From M3007 sp044350425 (lineage in GTDB: Bacteria > Bacteroidota > Bacteroidia > Chitinophagales > Saprospiraceae), in assembly GCA_044350425.1 (NCBI GenBank), contig JBILHS010000039.1, forward strand, positions 1 to 43,242: DNA of 43,242 nt. Reading direction: 5' to 3'. The notes beneath the pieces are model-generated. The model had not been told where the DNA came from. It worked only from the letters and a program-made list of their open reading frames with translations, and made no database searches. Below, piece by piece: positions 1-6,547 of this stretch. How positions within the stretch are numbered: position 1 is the stretch's first letter; the number at the start of each line of letters is the position of its first letter. Both the position numbers and the translations under genes were made by a program.

Positions 1-2
1 CT

Positions 3-212
3 GAGGCACAATCCGCGGAATCACGAGAGGATTTTATCCATAAAATGAAAATATGCCTCAAAGAACTACGTGAAACCTTGATTTGCTTAAAGCTAATAAC
101 CAAACGAAATTGGTTTCCACCAGAAAAGCTCTCCCCGATACTTGCTGAAAACAATGAACTCGTTTCCATTTTTGTCTCCAGTACAAAGACCGCCACAGCG
201 AAATTGAAATAA
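3..212 (+). CDS. Four-helix bundle protein (S23/23S rRNA intervening-sequence family), C-terminal part
   Basis: The reading frame is open from the window edge to a TAA at 210-212 and gives 69 residues; the start lies outside the window. The stretch EAQSAESREDFIHKMKI followed by an LKELRETLICLKLI helix is typical of the C-terminal half of the small four-helix-bundle proteins first found in intervening sequences of 23S rRNA and very common as single genes in Bacteroidota. Their role is not established; they form pentameric helical bundles. The tail after the last helix is short and polar. The gene is followed directly by a tandem repeat array. The family call rests on pattern recognition of the helical motif, so a search with the full gene would settle it. 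Confidence 0.72.
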   Translation, partial: EAQSAESREDFIHKMKICLKELRETLICLKLITKRNWFPPEKLSPILAENNELVSIFVSSTKTATAKLK

Positions 213-223
213 TCACTAATTCA

Positions 224-514
224 TCAATCCGTAATCGTCACTCGTCAATCAAAACTTCAACAATCATCACTCATGTAATCATCACTCATCAATCAAATAC
301 CTCAACAATCATCGCTCATGTAATCATCACTCGTCAATCAAATACCTCAGCAATCATCAATCATGTAATCATCACTCGTCAATCAAAACTTCAGCAATCA
401 TCACTCATGTAATCATCACTCGTCAATCAAATACCTCAACAATCATCACTCATGTAATCATCTCTCGTCAATCAAATACCTCAACAATAATCCCTCATGA
501 AATCATCACTCGCC
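224..514. repeat. 45-bp tandem minisatellite, about 6.5 copies
   Basis: The motif TCATGTAATCATCACTCGTC recurs with starts at 271, 316, 361, 405, 450 and 495, a period of 45 bp with one 44-bp unit. A degenerate copy precedes the first. Each unit is itself built from three related blocks of about 15 bp beginning AATCA. Units differ by a few substitutions (AAAACTTC versus AAATACCTC). The array fills the whole gap between the upstream four-helix gene and the gene at 541; no gene is seen in it. It is very poor in G on this strand. Confidence 0.9.
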
Positions 515-540
515 ATTACCCCCCCCCGAAGCACCCAGCC

Positions 541-954
541 ATGTCAAAATCAATAAAACTACTAGCCGCCGTAGAACTCGGCAGCCCCGCCGCAGATTGT
601 GCCCATTTCGGCATTTGCTCCGTAGAAGTGATCACTCCCGAGCAATGGGCAACTTATGAACCCCGGCATATCCGCCAGGTAAAAGCAGAAATCTCCAGTC
701 CTGTGAACGGAATGCTACGCTTTGAATTCCCAATAGAGGCGATGCGTGCAGATACGTTGGCTCAATTTTTTCCCGGGGAAGGCTTTCGGGTTGATTCGGC
801 CAGGAGCTTGCCGGATTCAATCACGATACGATTAGGACTGAAATTAGGTTTGCGCGTACTGCCAGGAATTTATCAGCTAAAACTTATAAAGACCAGTATC
901 GTGGTCGAATTGGAACTTGTTTATCAGGAAATGGGATTGGCCTTTGCAGCCTGA
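541..954 (+). CDS. Hypothetical protein, 137 aa
   Basis: I do not recognise this protein. It starts at an ATG just after a run of C and ends with TGA at 952-954. It has no signal peptide and no membrane segment; two cysteines sit near residues 20 and 26 (ADCAHFGICSVEVI). The middle is mixed alpha/beta with a hydrophobic C-terminal strand pair (VLPGIYQLKLIKTSIVVELELV), which suggests a small beta-rich cytoplasmic domain. It stands alone on the plus strand, convergent with rplT, and shares a bidirectional terminator with it. Composition resembles the neighbouring genes. That it is a real gene is likely from its length, clear start and placement, but no function can be given. Confidence 0.6.
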   Translation: MSKSIKLLAAVELGSPAADCAHFGICSVEVITPEQWATYEPRHIRQVKAEISSPVNGMLRFEFPIEAMRADTLAQFFPGEGFRVDSARSLPDSITIRLGLKLGLRVLPGIYQLKLIKTSIVVELELVYQEMGLAFAA

Positions 955-986
955 TTTTGAGGGGTTTATGGTTTTTATGAAAATGC

Positions 987-1022
987 AAAAAGGGGAACCA
1001 GCTAAAAGCTGATTCCCCTTTA
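987..1022. terminator. Bidirectional intrinsic terminator between the 541 gene and rplT
   Basis: A stem of about 16 bp (AAAGGGGAACCAGCT at 988-1003 pairing with AGCTGATTCCCCTTT at 1007-1021, one mismatch) with an AAA loop. It is followed by TATATTTTT on the plus strand, and an A-run on its other side gives a U-tract on the minus strand. It lies between the two convergent stop codons. Confidence 0.85.
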
Positions 1023-1048
1023 TATTTTTCAGTCGCCGAAGCTGCTGC

Positions 1049-1402
1049 TTATCCTTTTGCTCTGGAAGCATCCACTACAGCTTTGAAAGTCGTAGGGTGA
1101 TTGAGTGCGAGGTCAGCCAAAGCTTTACGGTTCAAACCGATTCCTTTTTGGCTCAACAGGTGGATGAAGCTGCTGTAATTGATGCCCATCGGACGCACTG
1201 CTGCGTTGATACGGGCGATCCAGAGGCGACGGTAGATGCGCTTTTTGAATTTACGGTCGCGGTAGGCGTACTGCCAACCTTTCTCGAGCGTGTTTTTCGC
1301 TACCGTGTAAACTTTGGAGCGGGCGCCAAAGAAGCCGCGTGCGGCTAACATGATTTTTTTCCGGCGGGCGCGGCTGGCCGGGTTGTTTGTTGCTCTAGGC
1401 AT
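1049..1402 (-). CDS. rplT: 50S ribosomal protein L20
   Basis: This is the L20 protein of the large ribosomal subunit, an early assembly protein that binds 23S rRNA. The 117-residue product has the normal family length and the usual opening MPRATNNPASRARRKK, then the conserved blocks LAARGFFGARSKVYTVAKN, YRDRKFKKRIYRRLWI and RINAAVRPMG. The basic N-terminal tail is the RNA-binding extension, and the globular C-domain follows. The gene is downstream of rpmI with a 205-bp spacer that holds inverted repeats, and a strong terminator follows its stop. In other bacteria L20 represses its own operon by binding the mRNA; whether that holds here is not visible directly. Start at the ATG complementary to 1400-1402. 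Confidence 0.98.
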   Translation of the reverse strand: MPRATNNPASRARRKKIMLAARGFFGARSKVYTVAKNTLEKGWQYAYRDRKFKKRIYRRLWIARINAAVRPMGINYSSFIHLLSQKGIGLNRKALADLALNHPTTFKAVVDASRAKG

Positions 1403-1449
1403 TTAAAAGATTTTTTAGTGCGACACCGGGGCTTTTAGCTGATACAGTT

Positions 1450-1496
1450 ACAGGTCTTGAGTTTCAAGTTTATTCAACTTGTCCCCTGCTACCTGT
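1450..1496 (-). promoter_or_regulatory. Foldable leader structure upstream of rplT
   Basis: In the rpmI-rplT spacer, ACAGGT at 1450-1455 pairs with ACCTGT at 1491-1496, and an inner stem AAGTT/AACTT lies near 1466-1481. Read on the minus strand, this forms a nested stem about 50 nt before the rplT start. It could be the operator site for L20, but I see only the pairing and not a recognised motif. Confidence 0.35.
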
Positions 1497-1533
1497 TACT
1501 TTAAACTAAAAACACTTTTAACCAATGTCCTCG

Positions 1534-1573
1534 TTAAAAAAAGAAAAGTGAAATTCCCGCCTTTGCGGAAATT
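1534..1573 (-). terminator. Terminator-like hairpin (possible attenuator) in the rpmI-rplT spacer
   Basis: On the minus strand, AATTTCCGC (1573-1565) pairs with GCGGGAATT (1560-1552) across a four-base loop, with one wobble pair. It is followed by TCACTTTTCTTTTTTT (1551-1536). This is the layout of an intrinsic terminator placed between L35 and L20, where it would give partial read-through or regulated termination. Confidence 0.5.
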
Positions 1574-1614
1574 GAAGTTAATCGATGAGGCTGGATACTC
1601 CAACCGACAACGAT

Positions 1615-1809
1615 TTAACTTACAAGCAGACGCTGGATGCGAGCGTGTTCAGTTTTGTCAACGATGACACTTCCGCGCAGGTGGCGCTTGGCTTTCGTTG
1701 ATTTCTTACGCATCAAGTGACGCATGCGAGCGCGGTTGCGCTTAACTTTCCCCTTGCCAGTCACCGAGAAACGCTTCTTGGCGCTGGAGTGGGTCTTCAT
1801 TTTAGGCAT
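1615..1809 (-). CDS. rpmI: 50S ribosomal protein L35
   Basis: L35 is a small basic protein of the large ribosomal subunit. The 64-residue product starts MPKMKTHSSAKKRFSVTGKG and contains the conserved SSAKKRF and RGSVIVD blocks; the length matches the family. A longer open frame reaches up to 1911, but its extra 34 residues look like translated leader (they include the promoter box at 1840-1847), so the ATG complementary to 1807-1809 is chosen. The gene precedes rplT on the same strand, as in nearly all bacteria. The usual upstream neighbour infC is here separated from it by an M23 peptidase gene, and rpmI has its own promoter-like sequence. Confidence 0.97.
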   Translation of the reverse strand: MPKMKTHSSAKKRFSVTGKGKVKRNRARMRHLMRKKSTKAKRHLRGSVIVDKTEHARIQRLLVS

Positions 1810-1839
1810 GACAAAAATATATTGTTGAAAAACGGAGCG

Positions 1840-1869
1840 CAAAGGTACTATTCTTAGCCAATTTACAAA
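1840..1869 (-). promoter_or_regulatory. Bacteroidetes-type promoter of rpmI-rplT
   Basis: Read on the minus strand there is a TTTG box (1869-1866), an 18-bp spacer and TACCTTTG (1847-1840). This fits the Bacteroidetes primary promoter TTTG-N17-23-TAnnTTTG. A start a few bases downstream would give a leader of about 25 nt before rpmI. It lies in the gap after the M23 peptidase stop. Confidence 0.7.
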
Positions 1870-1911
1870 AGGAAAGTTCAAAATTGTTTGGGAACCTTGA
1901 CCTGGATGCAA

Positions 1912-3114
1912 TTATCGCACAAAAACAAATCGAATTGGCTTCATCTTACCCTGTGCACTGCTCAAAAAATACACACCGGAGTTCATTTTTTGGAGATTTG
2001 GCAAAGTAAATGTTTGTCCACTGGAAGTAACCCGACCTGTATAAACCGTAACACCCATGATATCCACGATCCATATCTGATCATCGAAAGGCACATGTTG
2101 CTCCCATTGCAAAACCAGATCGCCTTCCGCATTTTGAAAAGCCTTAGCATCCAGAACTATTGGGGGTTCCGAAACTGCCGAAGCGCCGGTGAGTGTAAAT
2201 GTATCTACAATTTTCTGTTCATTGTTTACCAGGTATTGTACCCTCCAAAGCCCCGCTTTATCAGCCGGAGGGGTGTTGATATATGCCCAGAAATAGTAGT
2301 ACCACCATTCGTAAACATGTTCATAATCGAATTGAAACCAAAGGTTTCCTTCGGGATCAAACCATTTCACCGTGCTGATATCGCCGGGAGAAACGCCATA
2401 TCCTTGCATCCAAAAGATGATCAGCGGATCGGTAGAAGTAAATACAGACTGACCAGGCAGACGCTCTTTCAGGGTATCCAGAATAGGTTCAAAATTGGTA
2501 AAATCGTGATCAATCAGGCCAAATTCATGGATATACGGCAAGGTGTCCAGCCACATGGAAGATGTGTTCCCACAAGGCCCCGAAAAGGGATCCAGGTAAT
2601 ACAAACTGTCGTACCAAACCTCAAAATGCAAATGCGGATCACTGGAATATCCACTGCTTCCAACTTCTCCTATCTTTTGGCCTGCCATCACCGTATCGCC
2701 TGCCTGAACCAACACTGATCCTTTTTTCAAATGACCGTAGTAGGTATAAAAATCGTTGAAATGGCGAATTGCCACATAATTCCCCAATCCTCCGGCCAAG
2801 GCAGTTTTATTTCGATCGAATAAAGTGTCAATGATATAGGTCACAACTCCTGACTTGACGGCAACAACAGCTACCCCTGCATCCATCTGAGCAAAATTCC
2901 GAAGGGTGAAATCAGTTCCCTGATGTCCGTCATAGGTCTTGTGGTTACACTGATGGTCCTGAATACTATCCAAACTCCAGTCTACATAATTCACCAAATA
3001 ATAATCCTGCAAATGGGTGCCCTCCATTGGATTTGTGAATTGGGGGCCTTCCAATTGTGCAAACAAACAAACTGGAAACAGACAGGCCAGTGTTAAGCAT
3101 ATTGATTTCATCAT
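1912..3114 (-). CDS. Secreted M23-family metallopeptidase with T9SS-type C-terminal sorting tail
   Basis: This is a predicted LytM/lysostaphin-type zinc endopeptidase that would cut peptidoglycan cross-bridges or act as an envelope regulator. The 400-residue product begins with a signal peptide (MKSICLTLACLFPVCLFAQ). The peptidase core spans about residues 60-180, with the zinc motif HxxxD in GHQGTDFTLRN, the block YVAIRH...YTYYGHL, and the second motif SDPHLHFEVWYD. A middle region of unknown fold (about 190-310) is followed by a C-terminal beta-sandwich of some 75 residues ending MNSGVYFLSSAQGKMKPIRF-type, as in type A T9SS sorting domains. It sits between infC and rpmI, an unusual place, with a terminator on its upstream side separating it from infC. 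Two ATGs open the frame (MMKS); the first is used, and the second is equally possible. Confidence 0.88.
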   Translation of the reverse strand: MMKSICLTLACLFPVCLFAQLEGPQFTNPMEGTHLQDYYLVNYVDWSLDSIQDHQCNHKTYDGHQGTDFTLRNFAQMDAGVAVVAVKSGVVTYIIDTLFDRNKTALAGGLGNYVAIRHFNDFYTYYGHLKKGSVLVQAGDTVMAGQKIGEVGSSGYSSDPHLHFEVWYDSLYYLDPFSGPCGNTSSMWLDTLPYIHEFGLIDHDFTNFEPILDTLKERLPGQSVFTSTDPLIIFWMQGYGVSPGDISTVKWFDPEGNLWFQFDYEHVYEWWYYYFWAYINTPPADKAGLWRVQYLVNNEQKIVDTFTLTGASAVSEPPIVLDAKAFQNAEGDLVLQWEQHVPFDDQIWIVDIMGVTVYTGRVTSSGQTFTLPNLQKMNSGVYFLSSAQGKMKPIRFVFVR

Positions 3115-3242
3115 GCAGTTTATCTGATTGTAAATAATATACTATGATTAAAGTGATTTTGCTGATTTGAGTAAGACAAATGCGTGCTTATAAAATGATT
3201 ACAAATCCGTCCTGTTCAAAACCACTCTGCGTTGACTATATC

Positions 3243-3281
3243 AAAAGAACCCCACCAAGCCAAAGCCAGGTGGGGTTCAAA
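3243..3281 (-). terminator. Intrinsic terminator downstream of infC
   Basis: A perfect 10-bp stem GAACCCCACC (3247-3256) / GGTGGGGTTC (3269-3278) with a 12-nt loop, followed on the minus strand by TTTTGA. It lies 40 bp after the infC stop and suggests that infC is transcribed apart from the M23 peptidase gene. Confidence 0.8.
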
Positions 3282-3319
3282 AATCTTATGGATCATGAGC
3301 ACTGCTGCTCAACAGATCT

Positions 3320-4102
3320 TTATGCTTCCTCAGCCGGTGGCGGTTCTGGCGCGGACACCTGTGCTTCTGGCAGCGTGGGCGTTGATACCTGTGCCTCTGG
3401 CGGAGCAGTGGTTGATACTGGTGGTTTCGCAGGTTTTTCTGAAGGCGCAGACTCTTTCTTCTTCACCGGTCCTTTTTTCGGAGAAAGAATGACGTGCATT
3501 CTTTTTCCTTCCAGGCGTGGAAGCTGGTCGGCAGAGCCGTAATCTTCCAGTTCTTTCATGAAACGCAGAAGCAATAATTCGCCACGTTCTTTAAAAACAA
3601 TGGCACGCCCGCGGAACTGTACGTATGCTTTGACCTTGTTGCCCTCCGAAAGGAAGGTTTTGGCATGGCGCAATTTGAAGTCGAAATCGTGTTCGCCCGT
3701 TTCAGGGCCAAAACGAATTTCCTTCAATTCTACCTTGACCGCATTGGCCTTCAATTCCTTTTCTCGCTTCTTTTTCTGGTATAGAAATTTATTGTAGTCC
3801 ACAATACGCACCACAGGTGGTACTGCATTGGGGGTAATTTCTACCAGATCCAGCGCGAGCTCTTCTGCCCATTTCTGAAGCTTTGAAGTCGGATAAACGC
3901 CGGTTTCGACTAATTGCCCGGCTGCTGCGCTAATTTCGTCCAGGTTGTCACCAATCAGACGCACCTCGTTGGCACGGATGAAATTGTTGATGTTGTGCTC
4001 TGGCGGACGAGGACCGCGATTGAAAGGGCGTGGCCCACCTGGGCGGGAACCGGGGGGACGAGCGCCGCCGGGGGGTTTAGGTCGATAAGGTTTGAATGCC
4101 AA
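3320..4102 (-). CDS. infC: Translation initiation factor IF-3, extended at both ends, TTG start
   Basis: IF-3 binds the 30S subunit and controls start-codon and initiator-tRNA fidelity. The core runs from about residue 37 (NINNFIRANEVRLIGDN) to about 205 (GKRMHVILSPK) and holds the usual N-domain, linker helix (FLYQKKKREKE) and C-domain (KEIRFGPETGEHDFDFKLRH). At 260 residues it is about 80 longer than the family norm: a Pro/Arg/Gly-rich N-terminal tail of about 36 residues and a Pro/Ala/Glu-rich C-terminal tail of about 50 residues with an internal repeat (PEAQVSTPTL, PEAQVSAPEP). No ATG exists in frame before the core. An in-frame stop (TAA) directly precedes a TTG at 4102-4100, which is therefore the best start. 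Rare start codons on infC are the basis of IF-3 autoregulation in E. coli (AUU). Confidence 0.95.
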   Translation of the reverse strand: MAFKPYRPKPPGGARPPGSRPGGPRPFNRGPRPPEHNINNFIRANEVRLIGDNLDEISAAAGQLVETGVYPTSKLQKWAEELALDLVEITPNAVPPVVRIVDYNKFLYQKKKREKELKANAVKVELKEIRFGPETGEHDFDFKLRHAKTFLSEGNKVKAYVQFRGRAIVFKERGELLLLRFMKELEDYGSADQLPRLEGKRMHVILSPKKGPVKKKESAPSEKPAKPPVSTTAPPEAQVSTPTLPEAQVSAPEPPPAEEA

Positions 4103-4176
4103 TTAAGTGTGATGGTTTAGTGAAAAAAAGGGTGCGCTTTGGCTTTATAACAACGCGCCCGTTTGCTCTTTGGTTG

Positions 4177-4184
4177 CAAAAGTA
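4177..4184 (-). promoter_or_regulatory. Putative -7 box of the infC promoter
   Basis: TACTTTTG on the minus strand, about 75 bp before the infC start, fits the Bacteroidetes TAnnTTTG element. I see no convincing TTTG box at the right distance upstream, so the call is moderate. Confidence 0.45.
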
Positions 4185-4280
4185 AAAATTGTTGTGTGGA
4201 TTAAGGCTTGGCGGGCAAGGAAAAATTTTTTGTTTTAGGATTTCTGGTTTTTTCTTGGTAAAATTTATGGGGAATCAAGG

Positions 4281-4382
4281 GAACACGGATGCCACGGATG
4301 GGACACGGATTTTTTGTTTGCTTCGCAAACTTGTATTCCAGATCAATCCAAACTCCGTGTCTCATCCACGCCATCCGTGTTC
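4281..4382. repeat. Imperfect inverted repeat around an inner hairpin
   Basis: Arms of 29 bp at 4281-4309 and 4354-4382 match at 25 positions and are built from repeats of the words ACGGAT and GGACACGGA. Between them lies a perfect small hairpin GTTTGC-TTC-GCAAAC (4316-4330). The element fills the gap between the infC promoter region and the stop of the protease gene and probably acts as a terminator for the minus-strand protease gene. Such CACGGAT-rich intergenic repeats are scattered through many genomes. Confidence 0.75.
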
Positions 4383-4386
4383 TATC

Positions 4387-6264
4387 CTACCCCAACTTTT
4401 CCAGGTAGCCTGGCAAATGCAGGTATCCTTCTTCTTTGATCGCCACTGGAAGCTCGTAGCGTGTGGCTACTTCAGCCACTTCTTTGGCATCCATACTGCC
4501 TTTTTCATTGAGTACGCGGGACAGATCCAGCAAAAAATCAAGGTTTTGGGCGAGCAATGCCCGGGTCTCCTTTACGATGCCGGAGATCATCGCTTCCACA
4601 TCTTTATCGGTAGCGTTCTTGTCCATCGAAAAACCATATTCCAGGGTGTAATTGGCCTGGTAACGATCATCAAAACCATGACGGCGGATAAAATCCATGG
4701 CCAACATGGTTACATGCTCCCGGTCGTTGGAGCGGCCAACCGTAGCGTTTTCATCTCCAAAAACAAGTTCTTCCGCCAATCCGCCAGCAAGAAATACCTG
4801 GATCTTCTTCAGCAGATTTTCCTTTGTCTCATAGATCTCATGCGGAAACGTGAAGCCGGAAGCATAACTACTCGCCATCTTTGATTTAAGTTGCAGCGGT
4901 GCGATCCCAAAAAGGGTGACATAAGCCACCGCATGGCCCGCTTCGTGTACGCTCACATTGGCCACCACATCGGCAATGTTGCCCTGGCGGATCTTATCAA
5001 TGCGCCCAACGAAAGGGATCTCCACTCTCCGGTCGCCGATCTGGGCGGATATTTTTTTTCCATCATTGTCGTAGTCAATGGAAAAAGAATCGCTGCCATC
5101 CTTGAGGCATTCGAATAAAAATTTGCTCAGATTGGTCTCCAGAATATCGGTCACGCTGCTGAAAACAGGCCGGACACCCTGTACCGGGAAAACACCATTG
5201 CGGTAAATAAGCGCAAAAACAGTGTCTGAAATATCGATCTTCACCTGGAACCGCTCTTCTGTCCGTCCAATGATCTTGCCCACTTCCTTGCGGATCAGCG
5301 CCTCAAAATCTGCCTTACGCAGACTGGGATAAATCAGGTGAATGTTGCCAAAACGCGCTACCTGCTCAGGCCGAAAACGCCTGGTCAATGCGTTTTTAAT
5401 GTCCACCGCAGTGATCTTTTTGGTAAAAGCATGGTAAATATCCGCATCCACTTCACTGTCAGAGGTATGGGTAGCCATTTGAAACGCCTCATCCAGATTG
5501 CCACTGATGAGAATCAACATCTGAGAATAATCGATCGGCTCAAATACACGTCGACGGCTCTTGGCCTCAATGATGATATCCAGCATCTGCTTTTTGCTCA
5601 TCTCGGCGATGTCTAGTACATCTTCTTCCAACTCGAGCATTTTTTTCAGATTTCTGGCTTCCCAGATGCCCACCGTGTCCTGCATAGGGTCTTCAGGCGG
5701 CACGGGTTCACCGGGCGGGCGGCGGTTTCGCTGCCGCTGGTTGAACATAAAATCTGAAATATAATAGTCGAAATCTTCTTTTTCGCGCTTGGCGAGGCGG
5801 CCATCGGAGAGCAATTCCCAGAAATCGTTGAACTTGGTCACCTGTACCGGCGAACCATCCGGCTCGACGGTGTAGAACCGTTGGATTTCGTCAAAGAGCA
5901 CAATAGCCGGACGGCTGTCCACCAAACCATTGGATTTCAGGATGGCATTTACACTGCTGAAATAGGTGGTTTGGTCGGTATTGCCTAGTTCAACTTCCGC
6001 AAAACGTTCCTGATAATCAAGGTGTTGTACCAGGCGGCGTACCAGATCGGTTTTGCCTACACCGGTCATGCCCCAGAGGCAGACAATGATTGGGCGCGTA
6101 AGCACCTCAGGCATCAGGTACCAAACCTGAATGTAGTCCAGCAGACTGTCAATGATTTCGTCAATACCTACAAAGTCCTCCTTGAGGCGCAGTCGAATGA
6201 TCTCGAGCGCAGCGCGTCGCTGACTGAGTCTTTCTTTGTCAATTGTGAATTTTGGTGTTTCCAT
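4387..6264 (-). CDS. Soluble Clp-type AAA+ ATPase fused to an FtsH-type M41 zinc protease
   Basis: The protein is predicted to unfold and degrade protein substrates with ATP. Residues 20-390 are a Clp/HslU-like AAA+ module: Walker A GMTGVGKT (65-72), Walker B IVLFDE (121-126), a sensor-like region ILISGN (251-256) and an arginine-finger-like TRRFRPEQ (294-301). About residues 160-245 form an insertion rich in charge and proline. Residues 430-610 are an M41 peptidase: zinc motif HEAGH (440-444), AGGLAEELVFG (493-503) and the third zinc ligand Asp514 in GRSNDRE, all as in FtsH. Unlike FtsH it has no N-terminal membrane segments and its AAA part is Clp-like, so it is not FtsH itself. At 625 residues it is intact, and it is the only gene in its transcription unit. 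A 43-bp-armed palindrome begins 72 bp upstream of its start. Substrates are unknown. Confidence 0.88.
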   Translation of the reverse strand: METPKFTIDKERLSQRRAALEIIRLRLKEDFVGIDEIIDSLLDYIQVWYLMPEVLTRPIIVCLWGMTGVGKTDLVRRLVQHLDYQERFAEVELGNTDQTTYFSSVNAILKSNGLVDSRPAIVLFDEIQRFYTVEPDGSPVQVTKFNDFWELLSDGRLAKREKEDFDYYISDFMFNQRQRNRRPPGEPVPPEDPMQDTVGIWEARNLKKMLELEEDVLDIAEMSKKQMLDIIIEAKSRRRVFEPIDYSQMLILISGNLDEAFQMATHTSDSEVDADIYHAFTKKITAVDIKNALTRRFRPEQVARFGNIHLIYPSLRKADFEALIRKEVGKIIGRTEERFQVKIDISDTVFALIYRNGVFPVQGVRPVFSSVTDILETNLSKFLFECLKDGSDSFSIDYDNDGKKISAQIGDRRVEIPFVGRIDKIRQGNIADVVANVSVHEAGHAVAYVTLFGIAPLQLKSKMASSYASGFTFPHEIYETKENLLKKIQVFLAGGLAEELVFGDENATVGRSNDREHVTMLAMDFIRRHGFDDRYQANYTLEYGFSMDKNATDKDVEAMISGIVKETRALLAQNLDFLLDLSRVLNEKGSMDAKEVAEVATRYELPVAIKEEGYLHLPGYLEKLG

Positions 6265-6335
6265 AATTTAAGATGCAAAGAAACGAAAGGTTGTGGGGAA
6301 AGTTCCGCAAAAGGGGTGAAACGGAATAAACTGGC

Positions 6336-6422
6336 CTTAAGTAAATTCATTGGGTGCCTTAAACTCACCGGGTGACTGACAGTCACCCGGTGAGTTTAAG
6401 GCACCCAATGAATTTACTTAAG
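6336..6422. repeat. Palindrome 1: perfect 43-bp arms, 1-nt centre
   Basis: Positions 6336-6378 are the exact reverse complement of 6380-6422, with a single A at 6379. The inner 35 bp (6362-6396) is the family core; the outer 26 bp of each arm occur in no other copy in the window. It lies between the start of the protease gene and the RAYT stop. Confidence 0.97.
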
Positions 6423-6447
6423 TTACGAATCGGGGATAGCTCAGTGT

Positions 6448-6538
6448 GTCAAACCGAATCAAGTAGTCTAAGGTTAACTCACCGGGTGACTCCAAGTCAC
6501 CCGGTGAGTTAACCTTAGACTACTTAATTCAGTTTGAC
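6448..6538. repeat. Palindrome 2: 44-bp arms, 3-nt centre
   Basis: 6448-6491 pairs with 6495-6538 around CCA. The inner 31 bp of each arm pair perfectly; the outer part has two mismatches, both of which would be wobble pairs in one strand (C/T differences). The core is shared with the other copies, while the outer arms are unique. It ends 9 bp from the RAYT stop codon. Confidence 0.96.
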
Positions 6539-6547
6539 CTTGGGTGA

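Noticed and set aside
224..514. CRISPR array
   Set aside because: The 45-bp units are contiguous, with no unique spacers and no cas genes nearby; it is a tandem repeat.
1888..2718. Long plus-strand open frame opposite the M23 peptidase gene
   Set aside because: The translation has no recognisable domain and mirrors the coding frame of the well-supported peptidase; it also crosses the rpmI promoter side.
6432..6460. tRNA-like box (GGGGATAGCTCAG) before palindrome 2
   Set aside because: Only the D-arm-like word is present; no anticodon stem, TpsiC arm or acceptor stem can be formed, and palindrome 2 starts at once.
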